The notes below the pieces were generated by a model. That model saw nothing but the letters and a program-made list of their open reading frames with translations, was not told where the DNA came from and ran no database searches. Shown one piece after another: positions 44,071 through 53,693 of a stretch of 64,000 nt of DNA (position 1 is the stretch's first letter; every line of letters begins with the position of its first letter). The translations under genes and the position numbers were made by a program. This DNA comes from Pseudotamlana agarivorans (GTDB lineage: Bacteria; Bacteroidota; Bacteroidia; Flavobacteriales; Flavobacteriaceae): positions 1 through 64,000 of the forward strand of contig NZ_JAHKPD010000014.1 in assembly GCF_018860245.1 (NCBI RefSeq). The letters are read 5' to 3'.

Positions 44071-46047
44071 ATGATTTACAATACCAAACATCTAGATGAT
44101 AGCTGTTTAATGGCACTTTACAAAAAGATGTTATTACCACGATTAATTGAAGAAAAAATGCTTATTTTACTACGACAAGGTAAAATTAGTAAATGGTTTT
44201 CAGGCATTGGTCAGGAGGCGGTATCAGTAGGGGTTACTATGGCTTTAAATAATGATGAATACATCTTACCAATGCATCGTAATTTAGGGGTGTTTACCAC
44301 TAGAAATATGCCTTTATATCGATTGTTTTCACAATGGAAAGGCAAAGCATCTGGATATACAAAGGGTCGGGATCGCTCTTTTCATTTTGGTTCACAAGCA
44401 CACAAAATAGTGGGGATGATTTCACATTTAGGACCACAAATGGGTGTGGCCGATGGTATAGCACTGGCTAGTAAGCTGAAAAACAAAAAACAAATTACAG
44501 CCGTTTTTACCGGCGATGGTGGAACCAGTGAAGGTGATTTTCATGAAGCTTTAAATGTAGCCTCAGTATGGCAGTTGCCGGTTTTATTTTGTATTGAAAA
44601 TAATGGATACGGCTTATCAACACCTACAAATGAGCAATTTTACTGTGAAAATTTAGCCCTTAGAGGATTAGGTTATGGCATGGAATCTCATGTTATAGAC
44701 GGTAATAATATTATTGAGGTGTATTCTAAAGTTCAAGAACTTGCTGTAAGTATGCGCAATTCCCCTAGGCCAGTTTTAATCGAATTTAAAACCTTTAGAA
44801 TGCGTGGCCATGAAGAATCTAGCGGAACCGATTATGTGCCAAAAGCTCTTTTTGACCTATGGAAAACGAAAGATCCTATTGATAATTTCGAGCAATTTTT
44901 GAAATCTGAACATATACTTACAGGTGCACTTATCAAGGAGATAAAAGCGAATTTTACTCAAAGCATCCAGGATAATTTGGAGTATTCTTTTAGTGAACCT
45001 GATATTACCTCAAATGAAACTAAAGAGTTAGATGACTTATTTCAAGCAGATGATATTGAGATTGTTAATAATACCACAATTTCAATAGAGATGCGTTTTG
45101 TTGATGCTATTTCTAATGCTTTAAAACAAAGTATGACACGTCATACAGATTTGGTTATCATGGGGCAGGACATCGCTGAATACGGCGGTGTATTTAAAAT
45201 CACTGAAAGCTTTTTCGAACAATTTGGAAAAGAACGCATACGTAATACGCCCATCTGTGAATCGGCTATTATTGAAACGGCAATGGGTTTATCTATAGCC
45301 GGAATTAAAAGTATTGTGGAAATGCAATTTGCAGATTTTATATCGTCTGGATTTAACCCTGTAGTGAATTTATTAGCTAAGTCATATTATAGATGGGGAC
45401 AAAATGCCGATGTGGTGATCAGGATGCCCTGTGGTGGCGGTGTTGGTGCTGGTCCCTTTCATTCGCAAACCAATGAAGCTTGGTTTACAAAAACCCCAGG
45501 CTTAAAAGTGGTTTATCCAGCATTTCCGTATGACGCTAAAGGTTTATTAAACACCGCTATTAACGACCCCAATCCTGTCTTGTATTTTGAACATAAAGGA
45601 CTGTATAGAACTATTAGTCAGAAAGTGCCAACAGACTATTATACTTTACCTTTTGGCGAAGCTTCAATTATCAAAAAGGGAGAACAGATCACAATTATCA
45701 GCTATGGTATGGGCGTACATTGGGCTTTAGAAACTTTAGAAAAGCATCCTAACATTTCAGCCGATCTTATTGATTTACGAACACTTCAGCCTTTAGATAC
45801 TGAAACGATTTATAATTCAGTTAAAAAAACAGGAAAAGCCATTATTTTACAAGAAGATTCGTTATTTGGCGGTATTTCAAGTGATATTTCTGCTCTTATC
45901 ATGGAATATTGTTTTGAATATTTGGATGCGCCAGTTAAACGTGTGGGTAGTTTAGAAACTCCTATTCCTTTTGCAAAACCTTTAGAAGATCAATATTTAC
46001 CAAAAACACGTTTTGAAATAGCGCTAAGCAGCTTAATTGCTTATTAA
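44071..46047 (+). CDS. 2-oxoacid dehydrogenase E1, alpha and beta subunits fused
   Basis: A 658-residue thiamine-diphosphate enzyme with E1 alpha (about 1-300) joined to E1 beta (about 340-658). TPP binding in the alpha half is GDGGTSEGDFHEALNV to NNGYGLSTP; the beta half has MGQDIAEYGGVFK and RMPCGGGVGAGPFHSQ. It is most like branched-chain 2-oxoacid dehydrogenase E1, which decarboxylates branched 2-oxoacids and feeds E2 and E3, giving precursors of the iso-branched fatty acids typical of flavobacteria. The E2 and E3 genes are not in the window. Confidence 0.92.
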   Translation: MIYNTKHLDDSCLMALYKKMLLPRLIEEKMLILLRQGKISKWFSGIGQEAVSVGVTMALNNDEYILPMHRNLGVFTTRNMPLYRLFSQWKGKASGYTKGRDRSFHFGSQAHKIVGMISHLGPQMGVADGIALASKLKNKKQITAVFTGDGGTSEGDFHEALNVASVWQLPVLFCIENNGYGLSTPTNEQFYCENLALRGLGYGMESHVIDGNNIIEVYSKVQELAVSMRNSPRPVLIEFKTFRMRGHEESSGTDYVPKALFDLWKTKDPIDNFEQFLKSEHILTGALIKEIKANFTQSIQDNLEYSFSEPDITSNETKELDDLFQADDIEIVNNTTISIEMRFVDAISNALKQSMTRHTDLVIMGQDIAEYGGVFKITESFFEQFGKERIRNTPICESAIIETAMGLSIAGIKSIVEMQFADFISSGFNPVVNLLAKSYYRWGQNADVVIRMPCGGGVGAGPFHSQTNEAWFTKTPGLKVVYPAFPYDAKGLLNTAINDPNPVLYFEHKGLYRTISQKVPTDYYTLPFGEASIIKKGEQITIISYGMGVHWALETLEKHPNISADLIDLRTLQPLDTETIYNSVKKTGKAIILQEDSLFGGISSDISALIMEYCFEYLDAPVKRVGSLETPIPFAKPLEDQYLPKTRFEIALSSLIAY

Positions 46048-46077
46048 TTTCTTATCTTATTAGAATAAAATCAGATT

Positions 46078-46485
46078 TTGAGACTACTTCTATTCATTAT
46101 TTTTTTGACAGTTATGGGGTGCAAACAAGAACAGCCCGTTAAAATTCTCTATACCTGGCACCCAAAAACAGTTTCGGCTTCAGCTTATAACTCTTTGGTA
46201 GCACAAACAAGTTCTAATCCTAATATCACAGCATTTGGTGATAGCATACACCCAGGACAAAAATATATTGCCGTTTCACGCGATTTATTAAAAAAAGAAT
46301 TGCCATATAATACACTAGTAAAAATTGAAGGCCTTGAAGGTATTTATATAGTAAAAGACAAAATGAATAAGCGTTATAAAAATCATATTGATGTTTATAT
46401 GGGTTTAGATGTTGAAGCTGCGAAGCAATGGGGTAGAAGAGTGGTAAATATTGAATACGGTGTAGAAATTAAAGACCATAAATAA
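46078..46485 (+). CDS. 3D/RlpA-like domain lipoprotein
   Basis: A 135-residue lipoprotein starting from TTG at 46078 (IFLTVMGC is the lipobox). The rest fits the 3D-type double-psi barrel: TAFGDSIHPGQKYIAVSRD, YIVKDKMNKRYKNHIDVYMG and AAKQWGRRVVNIEYG, with the conserved aspartates of MltA-3D folds. Such domains bind or cut peptidoglycan glycan chains. It is 30 nt downstream of the E1 gene. Enzyme activity is not shown. Confidence 0.8.
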   Translation: MRLLLFIIFLTVMGCKQEQPVKILYTWHPKTVSASAYNSLVAQTSSNPNITAFGDSIHPGQKYIAVSRDLLKKELPYNTLVKIEGLEGIYIVKDKMNKRYKNHIDVYMGLDVEAAKQWGRRVVNIEYGVEIKDHK

Positions 46486-46669
46486 TATTGATGCCATAAT
46501 GAATTACTTTCGTGTGCATAAAAACATAAAGCTTAAGAACTTATGATGTTGTTTTTATACCTTATTTGTTAAACATCTACTAAATATAGAAATGAAGCTT
46601 TTGAGTTTCGTAGAAAAAAATATCTTTGTCGGCGTAGAAACCTCAATTAATACCATAACTAAAAGATTA

Positions 46670-47335
46670 ATGAAATCTTATATCGTCTATCTTTTTATGA
46701 TTTTATTTTCACTATCTGCTTATGCTCAGATTGATAGTCGAAATAAGTCTTTTAGTATTCCTGCAGTTGAAGCTCCAAAAGAAACGAATGACTCCAGTTC
46801 GGAAAATACAGAAATAAAGGCTGAACCCGATTTAAATATTCCTAAACCTATACCGAACTTACCTTTTCCAAAAAAGGAATTCTCCATGTTTTCAGATGAA
46901 GAATTTGGAGATCCTGGTGAATTGTATGTCGATAAAATCAACAAAACTCTAGATCATTTAAAGTTGAGCAAAGAAGAGATGGAGATGCGAAATGGAAGTA
47001 CTGTCGATCAATTTTTGGGTGATTTTACAAGTAGTGCTTTGTTTGTAAATGTAGTCTATCGGGACCACGGCTATGTAGACGGCGATGTCATCCAAGTTCG
47101 TGTTAATGATGATGTGGTACAAGCGCGTATTTTTCTTTCCAACGGATTTCAAGGTTTTAAATTGGATTTACACCCAGGAGAGAACCGCATTGATTTCGTT
47201 GCACTAAATCAAGGAGAATCTGGACCAAATACAGCCGAATTTAGAGTTGTTGACGATACGGGCAAAGTTGTAACACACAACCAATGGAATCTCGCTACTG
47301 GCGTGAAAGCTACAGTAATCGTTTTTAAGGAATAG
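46670..47335 (+). CDS. Secreted protein of unknown function
   Basis: A 221-residue protein with a signal peptide (MKSYIVYLFMILFSLSAYAQ). After a low-complexity Pro/Glu linker, the C-terminal half (VYRDHGYVDGDVIQVRVND to VTHNQWNLATGVKATVIVF) is a predicted beta-sandwich seen in flavobacterial periplasmic proteins. I do not recognise a named family. The start is set at 46670 by the signal peptide; an in-frame ATG at 46592 would put 26 residues before it. Confidence 0.75.
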   Translation: MKSYIVYLFMILFSLSAYAQIDSRNKSFSIPAVEAPKETNDSSSENTEIKAEPDLNIPKPIPNLPFPKKEFSMFSDEEFGDPGELYVDKINKTLDHLKLSKEEMEMRNGSTVDQFLGDFTSSALFVNVVYRDHGYVDGDVIQVRVNDDVVQARIFLSNGFQGFKLDLHPGENRIDFVALNQGESGPNTAEFRVVDDTGKVVTHNQWNLATGVKATVIVFKE

Positions 47336-47364
47336 CACTTTTGCTAACAACCCCAATTTAGATA

Positions 47365-48381
47365 TTAGGAAATTATTTTTTCTATAAGATTCAATTCATC
47401 ATTAGAAAATTTCAAATTATCCAAAGCCTTGACGTTTTCCTTTAATTGGTTAGAAGAACTTGCACCGACTAAAACAGAAGCCACCTGAGGTTGTCTTAAA
47501 ATCCAAGCAATAGCCATTTCCGAAAGTTTCTGTCCTCTGTTTTGAGCAACAGCATTAAGTTTTTGTATTTTATCAAGATTATTAGACACCGTATCTTCAT
47601 CTAAATAAGTTAATTTTTTTGATGCTCTCGAACCTTCAGGAATTCCATTGATATATTTATCTGTAAGTAAACCCTGTGCTAAGGGTGAAAACGCAATGCA
47701 TCCCACACCGTTATCATTTAATGTATTCAATAAACCATCTTCAACCCAGCGATCAAACATGGAATAACGGGCTTGGTGTAAAATAAAAGGTACTTTTAAC
47801 TCTTTTAGAAGAGCCGCCGCTTTTTGAGTTTCTTCAGGTTGGTAATTTGAAATACCAACGTATAATGCTTTTCCTTGACGCACGATATCGGCTAATGCGC
47901 CCATGGTTTCTTCTAAAGGGGTGTCCGGATCTAGTCTGTGGTGATAGAATACATCCACATAATCTAACCCCATACGTTTTAAACTTTGGTCTAAACTGGA
48001 AATTAAATACTTTCGAGAACCCCAATTACCATAAGGTCCTGACCACATATCATAACCCGCTTTGGTAGCAATAAACAATTCATCTCTGTAAGGTTTAAAA
48101 TCATTTTTAAAAATGGTTCCAAAATTTTCTTCAGCAGAGCCGTAAGGCGGTCCATAATTATTAGCAAGATCAAAGTGTGTAATCCCTAAATCGAAGGCTG
48201 TCCTAAGAATCTCTCTTCCTTTTTGAAGGTTATCTACAAACCCAAAATTATGCCATAATCCGACAGATAATGCCGGTAATAGTACGCCACTTTTCCCAGA
48301 ACGCCTATAGCTCATGCCATCGTATCTTTTTGATTCTGCTTGGTAGCTCTTATTTCCTGATTTATCGTTTATTTGCATCAT
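47365..48381 (-). CDS. Aldo/keto reductase (YghZ/Gpr-like)
   Basis: A 338-residue TIM-barrel NADPH reductase. The start MSYRRSGKSGVLLPALSVG matches the YghZ (L-glyceraldehyde 3-phosphate reductase) group. The catalytic tetrad is in FDLANNYGPPYG (Asp, Tyr), FIATKAGY (Lys) and VFYHHRLDP (His). AFSPLAQGLLTDKYI and SVLVGASSSNQL bind NADPH. It likely reduces reactive aldehydes such as methylglyoxal. It stands alone, convergent with the secreted protein gene. Confidence 0.93.
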   Translation of the reverse strand: MMQINDKSGNKSYQAESKRYDGMSYRRSGKSGVLLPALSVGLWHNFGFVDNLQKGREILRTAFDLGITHFDLANNYGPPYGSAEENFGTIFKNDFKPYRDELFIATKAGYDMWSGPYGNWGSRKYLISSLDQSLKRMGLDYVDVFYHHRLDPDTPLEETMGALADIVRQGKALYVGISNYQPEETQKAAALLKELKVPFILHQARYSMFDRWVEDGLLNTLNDNGVGCIAFSPLAQGLLTDKYINGIPEGSRASKKLTYLDEDTVSNNLDKIQKLNAVAQNRGQKLSEMAIAWILRQPQVASVLVGASSSNQLKENVKALDNLKFSNDELNLIEKIIS

Positions 48382-48525
48382 AGTAGTCTTTTAAAATGTT
48401 AAAATAAGCAATCGTTTCCACAGTGCACTATTATAAAACCCTTTGAAGTTAAGGCAGTAAATTGTAGTCACCTGCCTAGGGAGGAATAATGAATCACGCT
48501 CAACAAGGCAAACCTTAAAATAAAA

Positions 48526-49773
48526 CTACTTGGAATTAAAACTTGAATTACTAGGCAGTTCAAAGATTTCTAATCCAAAATAGGGTAGTGCAGCAATCAA
48601 ATGGTCAAAGATATCAGACATAATATACTCGTAATTTGCCCAACGTTTGTCGCTACTAAACGCATAGATTTCTAAAGGAATTCCCTGGGTAGTTGGCGCT
48701 AATTGTCTGGCCATAATCATCATGTCCTTATTAACAGCCGAATGATTATTCAGATACGAATCGATATATTTTCTAAAAACACCTAGGTTGGTTAAATTTC
48801 TCCCGTTAAGCAACAAGCTTTTATCAACTTCATTGGAGCTGTTGTAAGTATCAATATCAGCCTGTCTATGCTCTAAATAACTGGTTATAAGTTGAATTTT
48901 TTTAAGCTCTTCAACGTCTTCATTTGATAGATATTTAACACCATCTTGCTTAATCAGTAAAGCTCTTTTAATACGACGTCCGTCGGAAGTTGTCATGCCA
49001 CGCCAATTCTTGAATGAATCTGAAATTAATGCATAAGGCGGAATAGTCGTTATGGTTTTATCAAAGTTTTGAACTTTTACTGTAGCCAGATTGATTTCAA
49101 TCACATCACCATCGGCGCCATATTTTTCAAAAGTAATCCAATCACCAATACGCACCATATCATTAATTGCCACCTGAATACTAGCTACAAAACCAAGAAT
49201 CGTATCCTTAAAAACCAGAAGTATCACAGCAGAAATAGCTCCCATTCCTGTAATAAAATTGATAAATGGGATACCTGTCATTATTGCAATAGCAGAAAAT
49301 ACACCAACGGTCCATGCGAAAATCATAAAGACTTGAATATAACTATCGATGGGCTTGTCCTTTAATCGTGGTAAGGTTTTTAGATAATCTTTTAGTGTAT
49401 TTAGCAAGCTTCTCACCACCCAAAGGATTAATATAATAGCAAAAACTTGCAACCCTTTTTCGATCATAATTTCAAAATCGGGGAAGTCTACAAAAATATC
49501 TGGGATAAACTCTAAGGCAATAATAAAAGGAATGATATGAGCAATATTCCTTGGTACTTTATTTGTAATCAATAAATCATCAAAATTCGTTTTAGTACGA
49601 GTAGACAACTGAGTAAATGCTTGAAGAATTATTTTTTTAATGATAAAATCAATCAGAAAAATAATAATAAGTAATCCTAAAAGTAAAACAAAAGCGTTAA
49701 TGTATTTAGCAAGGTTTTCATCTAAACCCAAAGAAATTAGGTAATCGAAAAAACGACGTTTTAAATTATTCAT
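48526..49773 (-). CDS. MscS-family mechanosensitive channel
   Basis: A 415-residue channel with an N-terminal membrane helix (YINAFVLLLGLLIIIFLIDF), further helices to about residue 190, the pore helix region NFITGMGAISAVILLVFKD, and the cytoplasmic MscS beta domain GDWITFEKYGADGDVIEINL then VQNFDKTITTIPPYALI. It releases solutes on hypo-osmotic shock. Its ATG overlaps the stop of the DUF3817 gene by 4 nt, so the two are coupled. Confidence 0.93.
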   Translation of the reverse strand: MNNLKRRFFDYLISLGLDENLAKYINAFVLLLGLLIIIFLIDFIIKKIILQAFTQLSTRTKTNFDDLLITNKVPRNIAHIIPFIIALEFIPDIFVDFPDFEIMIEKGLQVFAIILILWVVRSLLNTLKDYLKTLPRLKDKPIDSYIQVFMIFAWTVGVFSAIAIMTGIPFINFITGMGAISAVILLVFKDTILGFVASIQVAINDMVRIGDWITFEKYGADGDVIEINLATVKVQNFDKTITTIPPYALISDSFKNWRGMTTSDGRRIKRALLIKQDGVKYLSNEDVEELKKIQLITSYLEHRQADIDTYNSSNEVDKSLLLNGRNLTNLGVFRKYIDSYLNNHSAVNKDMMIMARQLAPTTQGIPLEIYAFSSDKRWANYEYIMSDIFDHLIAALPYFGLEIFELPSNSSFNSK

Positions 49774-50066
49774 TTAGCGCTTAATTTTTTCAGGTATACT
49801 TTGTCAATATAAAAAGTTCCGAAAGGAATAACTGAAGCTATTAAAACCGTGAAGAATTGTTTGGTGTTCCAAGCAAATTCTTTTTTAAACATAAAAGCCA
49901 TAGCAACATAGGCCACAAACAATAAACCATGAGGCATACCTAACATTTTTACATATTGCGGATCGTTTGCCAAATACTTAATTGGTGTGGCAATGAATAA
50001 TAATAAAATATACGAAACACCTTCTAAAAGGGCTATGAGTCTAAAAATATTGATTGATGAAAACAT
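49770..50066 (-). CDS. DUF3817 family membrane protein
   Basis: A 98-residue protein with three membrane helices (FRLIALLEGVSYILLLF, GMPHGLLFVAYVAMAFMF, FFTVLIASVIPFGTFYI), matching DUF3817. The family has no defined function. It overlaps the mscS-like gene by 4 nt and follows the VTT-like gene by 54 nt, so these three form a membrane-protein operon. Confidence 0.88.
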   Translation of the reverse strand: MFSSINIFRLIALLEGVSYILLLFIATPIKYLANDPQYVKMLGMPHGLLFVAYVAMAFMFKKEFAWNTKQFFTVLIASVIPFGTFYIDKVYLKKLSAK

Positions 50067-50120
50067 AATTTTCTGTTTTATTAAATTAATTTACCCCCTA
50101 AAAACCAATAACTTAAAAAA

Positions 50121-50738
50121 TTAAAGGGCATGAAAAATAACCAATCCGTAAATTACAAATCGTAACAAGCGCAAAGATCCATAGAGAATCACTGCCTTAA
50201 AAGGAAATTTTATAATCCCTGCTGCAATACAAGAAATTGAAAAGGGTAGTGGTAATAAAGCACCCACAACGATTAAAAAACCACCCCATTTTTTGGAGTT
50301 TTTAAGTTGCTTTTCCATTTTCACTTCTAAATAATGATGTACCGATGGAATCTTGGTAATGGTTCTGCCCATCCAATAAGCTAGAAGTCCTCCTGCATAA
50401 GACAATACGGCTAATAAACTCAAATAAAACCACGGACTATGCATTTTACCAGACCAAGCAATAAAAATTTCAGGTGGTATAAGACCTAAAAGTGTTTCTG
50501 ATACAAAAAAGAAACTTAACACTCCCCAAGCTGGCAATATTTCGGTGAGTTCGGTAAGCGCGGCATTGATGTCAAAAAAATGATTTATAACATAAATCAA
50601 AATCACAATACCTATAATATAAGGCAAAGCTTTTTTAACTGCCTGCCATACAAAACTATAAAACCCTGTATAGCTATAATACTGATGTAATAGCTTAATA
50701 CGTGATTTCTCACTTTTAGATTTTGAGCTGTTTTTCAT
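50121..50738 (-). CDS. VTT/DedA-like (YqaA) membrane protein
   Basis: A 205-residue protein with about five membrane segments. The core resembles the VTT (DedA/SNARE-associated) fold: ETLLGLIPPEIFIAWSGK, then AGGLLAYWMGRTI and LPLPFSISCIAAGIIKF with conserved prolines and glycines. DedA-type proteins are flippases for lipid carriers such as undecaprenyl phosphate; this small YqaA-like member is not assigned. It heads the operon that includes DUF3817 and MscS. Confidence 0.8.
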   Translation of the reverse strand: MKNSSKSKSEKSRIKLLHQYYSYTGFYSFVWQAVKKALPYIIGIVILIYVINHFFDINAALTELTEILPAWGVLSFFFVSETLLGLIPPEIFIAWSGKMHSPWFYLSLLAVLSYAGGLLAYWMGRTITKIPSVHHYLEVKMEKQLKNSKKWGGFLIVVGALLPLPFSISCIAAGIIKFPFKAVILYGSLRLLRFVIYGLVIFHAL

Positions 50739-50899
50739 TCTTTATTTTGAAAGTGCAAATATACAGTTAACTCTAATATTTACATAAATTAAACTACAGA
50801 TTTATGAGCGATTTATGTTAAATTGTTATTGTGTTTTTTAAAAGATTCGCAACGAAAATTGTAACAATATCTATAAATTTATGCAAACAAAAAATTAAA

Positions 50900-52131
50900 A
50901 TGCAAACTCGATTTTTAAAATTACCGAGCCACTTGACTATAAAAGCATTGTTAACTTTTATGTTAATCTGGGCTAATGCCATGAGCCAAGATATCAAGCA
51001 AGATTCGATACCCAGTAAAAAAATTGCAATTGAATACACAAGTAAAGGGTTGCAATTTAAAACTTCTGATAATAAGCATCTTCTTCAAATTGAATCTCGA
51101 TTACAATTTAGATTTGCAACACCGGGCGATCAAAACCCGCTAACGTATGACGATTTTTATGCTACGAAAAAAACGGTTTTTAAAATAAACCGTGCACGAC
51201 TAAAGGTAGGTGGTCACGCTTTTAATCCAGATTTAAAGTATTATTTTGAATATGAATTATCGCAGTCTAATTTACTGGATTTCAGAGTTATGTTTGAAAA
51301 ATGGAAAGGGTTTAAAATAAAAGTAGGCCAGTGGAAAACCTATTATAATCGTGAACGTATAATTTCCTCTGGGAAACAGCAAATGGTAGATCGTTCAATC
51401 ATTACAAGACCCTTTACCATCGACAGACAACAAGGGGTTTCGTTTTTCGGACGCCTATTTGAAGCTTCGCCTGCAGACTTAACTTATCATCTGTCTTTGC
51501 TAACAGGAACAGGACGAGGTTCTACGGAAAATGATGATAACAAACTCATGTATGTGGGGCGTTTACAATGGAATATACTTGGACGCGAAGTATCTATGTC
51601 TGGATCAGATCTAGATTTTGTAGAAAAACCAGAAGCTTTGTTAGCAATCGCCACCGCATCAAATACAAGTCCTTATACGCGATTTTCGCAATCTGGTGGC
51701 GGGCAATTAGAAGGTTTTGACCAAGGAATCGCTGGACAATACAAAGTAGACCAGTTTATGATTGAAACAGCTTTTAAATATAAAGGGTTCTCATGGCAAA
51801 GTGAATTACACCGCAAAGCATATTAGATCATGTAAATGATACCGAAACCCATTTAAGGGGTATGTATTTACAAGCAGGTTACTTTTTTTCAAATATTTTG
51901 GATTTCGTACCAAAACCGCTAGAAATCGCAGGACGTTTTGCAAACTATAATCCGAATACCAAAATTGCCAAAGATCTAGAACAAGAATTCGGATTGGCTT
52001 TTAATTGGTTTTTTAATGGTCATAGAAACAAATTAACAACTGAATTCACATATTTTCAAATAGAAGCAAATTCACTTGTGGAACCTGCAGATGGTTTACG
52101 TTTTAGAGTACAGTGGGATATTTCATTGTAA
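50900..52131 (+). pseudogene. Phosphate-selective porin O/P-type protein, frameshifted
   Basis: The first frame (50900-51826) has a signal peptide ending NAMSQ and an OprP/OprO-type barrel (INRARLKVGGHAFNPDLKYY, FKIKVGQWKTYYNRERI, TIDRQQGVSFFGRLF). It stops early at TAG 51824-51826. The matching sequence resumes in another frame (SILDHVNDTETHLRGMYLQ) and runs to 52131, ending RFRVQWDISL as a barrel should. Adding one A in the CAAAG run near 51814-51818 restores a single frame of about 410 residues, the normal length. It is a one-base loss, either true inactivation or a sequencing error. Confidence 0.85.
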
Positions 52132-52816
52132 TAGACAAATTATTCTAGTTAGAGTAGATACTGAGAATTTCTATTTTACATAATATAAATTATAGTGCAT
52201 TTTACAACAATTAGGGTAATAGCGCTTTTGGGCGATATTTGACATAATTACAGATATAACGTCCCAGACTTATATTGATAGTAATTATGTACAAGCAAAT
52301 TGTGGCTTCGTAGTTGTATTTATTAGTGTGTAGCTATAATTCTCTATTATGTAAAATATCCCAGAAAGTTTTTAGAATTAAAAGAAAACTCAAACTTGGG
52401 TCATTAAACTTTATCGTTTTGCTTTTCGTATAATTTTAAAATTCTGTACAATCCTTAATCATTTTTTAAATATGCGATTCTCAAGAAGCATCATAATTCT
52501 ATTTCTGTACTATAATTTGCCGTTATGTAAAATTGCCGCTGCCAATCACTCGATTGCTTTTTAAAAATTTAAATGTTTCAATAACATTTATTTTTAAACA
52601 CAATTTACCGCCGCTTGCCAACGCCAAAAAAAAAGCTAGTTTTTAGATGTTATTGAAAATTGCGTATTCGAGGAAATCTTCGTTGTAATTTTTTTCAGAA
52701 GATTCTCGTTAACTTGCCACAAGAGTATAAAATTTAAGAAAAATAAATTTCTATACACTTGTTATATTTTGAGTTCCTATTAATGTTTTATTTTCGTTCC
52801 TATTAGAAATTCTATT
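52132..52816. other. Repeat-rich non-coding gap
   Basis: No gene is seen. ATTTTACATAAT occurs at 52173-52184 and 52814-52825 in the same orientation, each within a longer match (GAATTTCTATTTTACATAAT versus GAAATTCTATTTTACATAAT). The inverse ATTATGTAAAAT is at 52346-52357 and GTTATGTAAAAT at 52522-52533, both preceded by CTATAATT. TTTCAATAACAT near 52576 and ATGTTATTGAAA near 52648 are inverted. The patchwork resembles recombination or cassette boundary DNA rather than a regulator region, but no integrase or known attachment site was identified. Confidence 0.5.
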
Positions 52817-52825
52817 TTACATAAT
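52166..52825. repeat. Near-identical 20-bp direct repeats bounding the gap
   Basis: A 20-bp motif ending CTATTTTACATAAT flanks the non-coding segment on both sides; the right copy covers the stop codon of the phosphatase gene. Two inverted relatives lie inside at 52346 and 52522. Confidence 0.55.
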
Positions 52826-53146
52826 AATTTTGATCTTTAGAATTTCAATCAATTCTTTAGAACCATATTTATAGATGTCATTAATATTAAGTACAGTTAT
52901 TTTATTAAAATACTTGTTACCAAAAACCTCTTTAATTACTTTTAAATGCTTGTTTTCCATTACAAAGACTTTATCAGCTATATTTAATTGTTCTTCACTT
53001 ATATAGTTTGTTCCAAGCTTATTACAAGTGTTTTTATTCGTCCCAGCAGAATCAAAATATAAATCGGGAAAATGTTTGCTAAAATAATCTTCGGCAGTCT
53101 TTGAACGGTCTTTGTTTGCTGAACAAACAAATAATATATTTCTCAT
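52817..53146 (-). CDS. Low-molecular-weight protein-tyrosine-phosphatase-like protein
   Basis: A 109-residue protein with the LMW-PTP P-loop CSANKDRS (Cx5R) at the N-terminus. It is shorter than standard LMW-PTP (about 150) and lacks the usual DPYY-like general-acid motif near the end; it reads VLNINDIYKYGSKELIEIL instead, where NDIYKYG may replace it. It resembles small phosphatases found in variable regions of many bacteria. Its start is 2 nt after the stop of a truncated gene, and its stop overlaps a repeat. Confidence 0.75.
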   Translation of the reverse strand: MRNILFVCSANKDRSKTAEDYFSKHFPDLYFDSAGTNKNTCNKLGTNYISEEQLNIADKVFVMENKHLKVIKEVFGNKYFNKITVLNINDIYKYGSKELIEILKIKIIM

Positions 53147-53148
53147 TA

Positions 53149-53565
53149 CTAAAGCTTTGTATTATTTAAAGCATACTTGCTCAATTCTGGAATTGCATTT
53201 GTAAACACACTAATTTCCCAATTTGATAAATGCGCTAACATTACGTCATTGCTTTTAAATATAGCATTTGGAGTTAAAAATACGGTTGATGGAATTAAAT
53301 ATAAAACTTTCGCTTCGCTCTCAATTAAAAGAACTAAACCAATTAATAGATTTTCTTTTAATTCGCCTAAATCGTATTTTGGTATTTTAATACTTTTTTC
53401 TGTAACAGCATCAATACATTTAAAGAATAATTGATAAGCATTACCATTTTTAGTATTAATAATAAAGTCTACTCCTTCTCTCCCACTTTCATTTGGCTGG
53501 GCTTCTGTAAAGGCACTTTTCTTGTTAAAAACAATAGTTGGCCGTTCCGTAAGGAGTTGACCTGA
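53149..53565 (-). pseudogene. 5'-truncated gene, possibly PDDEXK-like (DUF4365-type)
   Basis: Minus-strand codons are open from 53565 (below a TAA at 53568-53566) to TAG at 53151-53149, about 138 codons, but no ATG occurs in the first two thirds. The peptide reads SGREGVDFIINTKNGNAYQL then FFKCIDAVTEKSIKI and later VLYLIPSTVFLTPNAIF. GVDFII and the later FFK recall D...QxK nuclease-like DUF4365 proteins, but this is a tentative match. It is a 3' remnant directly upstream of, and 2 nt from, the small phosphatase gene. Confidence 0.6.
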
Positions 53566-53583
53566 TTATTTGGAATTACAAAA

Positions 53584-53624
53584 AAAGAGGTGTTTTAATA
53601 GCTTACACTTTAAAAACACCTCTT
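53584..53624 (-). terminator. Terminator after bestrophin gene
   Basis: Read leftward, AAGAGGTGTTTT pairs with AAAACACCTCTT followed by TTTTT. It lies about 70-110 nt past the bestrophin stop and just before the truncated gene. Confidence 0.85.
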
Positions 53625-53693
53625 GGTTAATTATGTTTCAGGCTTGCTCTGCCTTAGTTAGGACAATGACATCGACTTCATGGTAATTTGTTT

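Noticed and set aside
52132-52816. Integron attC sites in the repeat-rich gap
   Set aside because: The TTATGTAAAAT-type repeats do not show RYYYAAC/GTTRRRY ends in the right order, and no integrase gene is present.
53177-53434. Rightward open frame of 85 codons
   Set aside because: It is antisense to the truncated gene at 53149-53565, which has more protein-like sequence and is 2 nt from the phosphatase gene.
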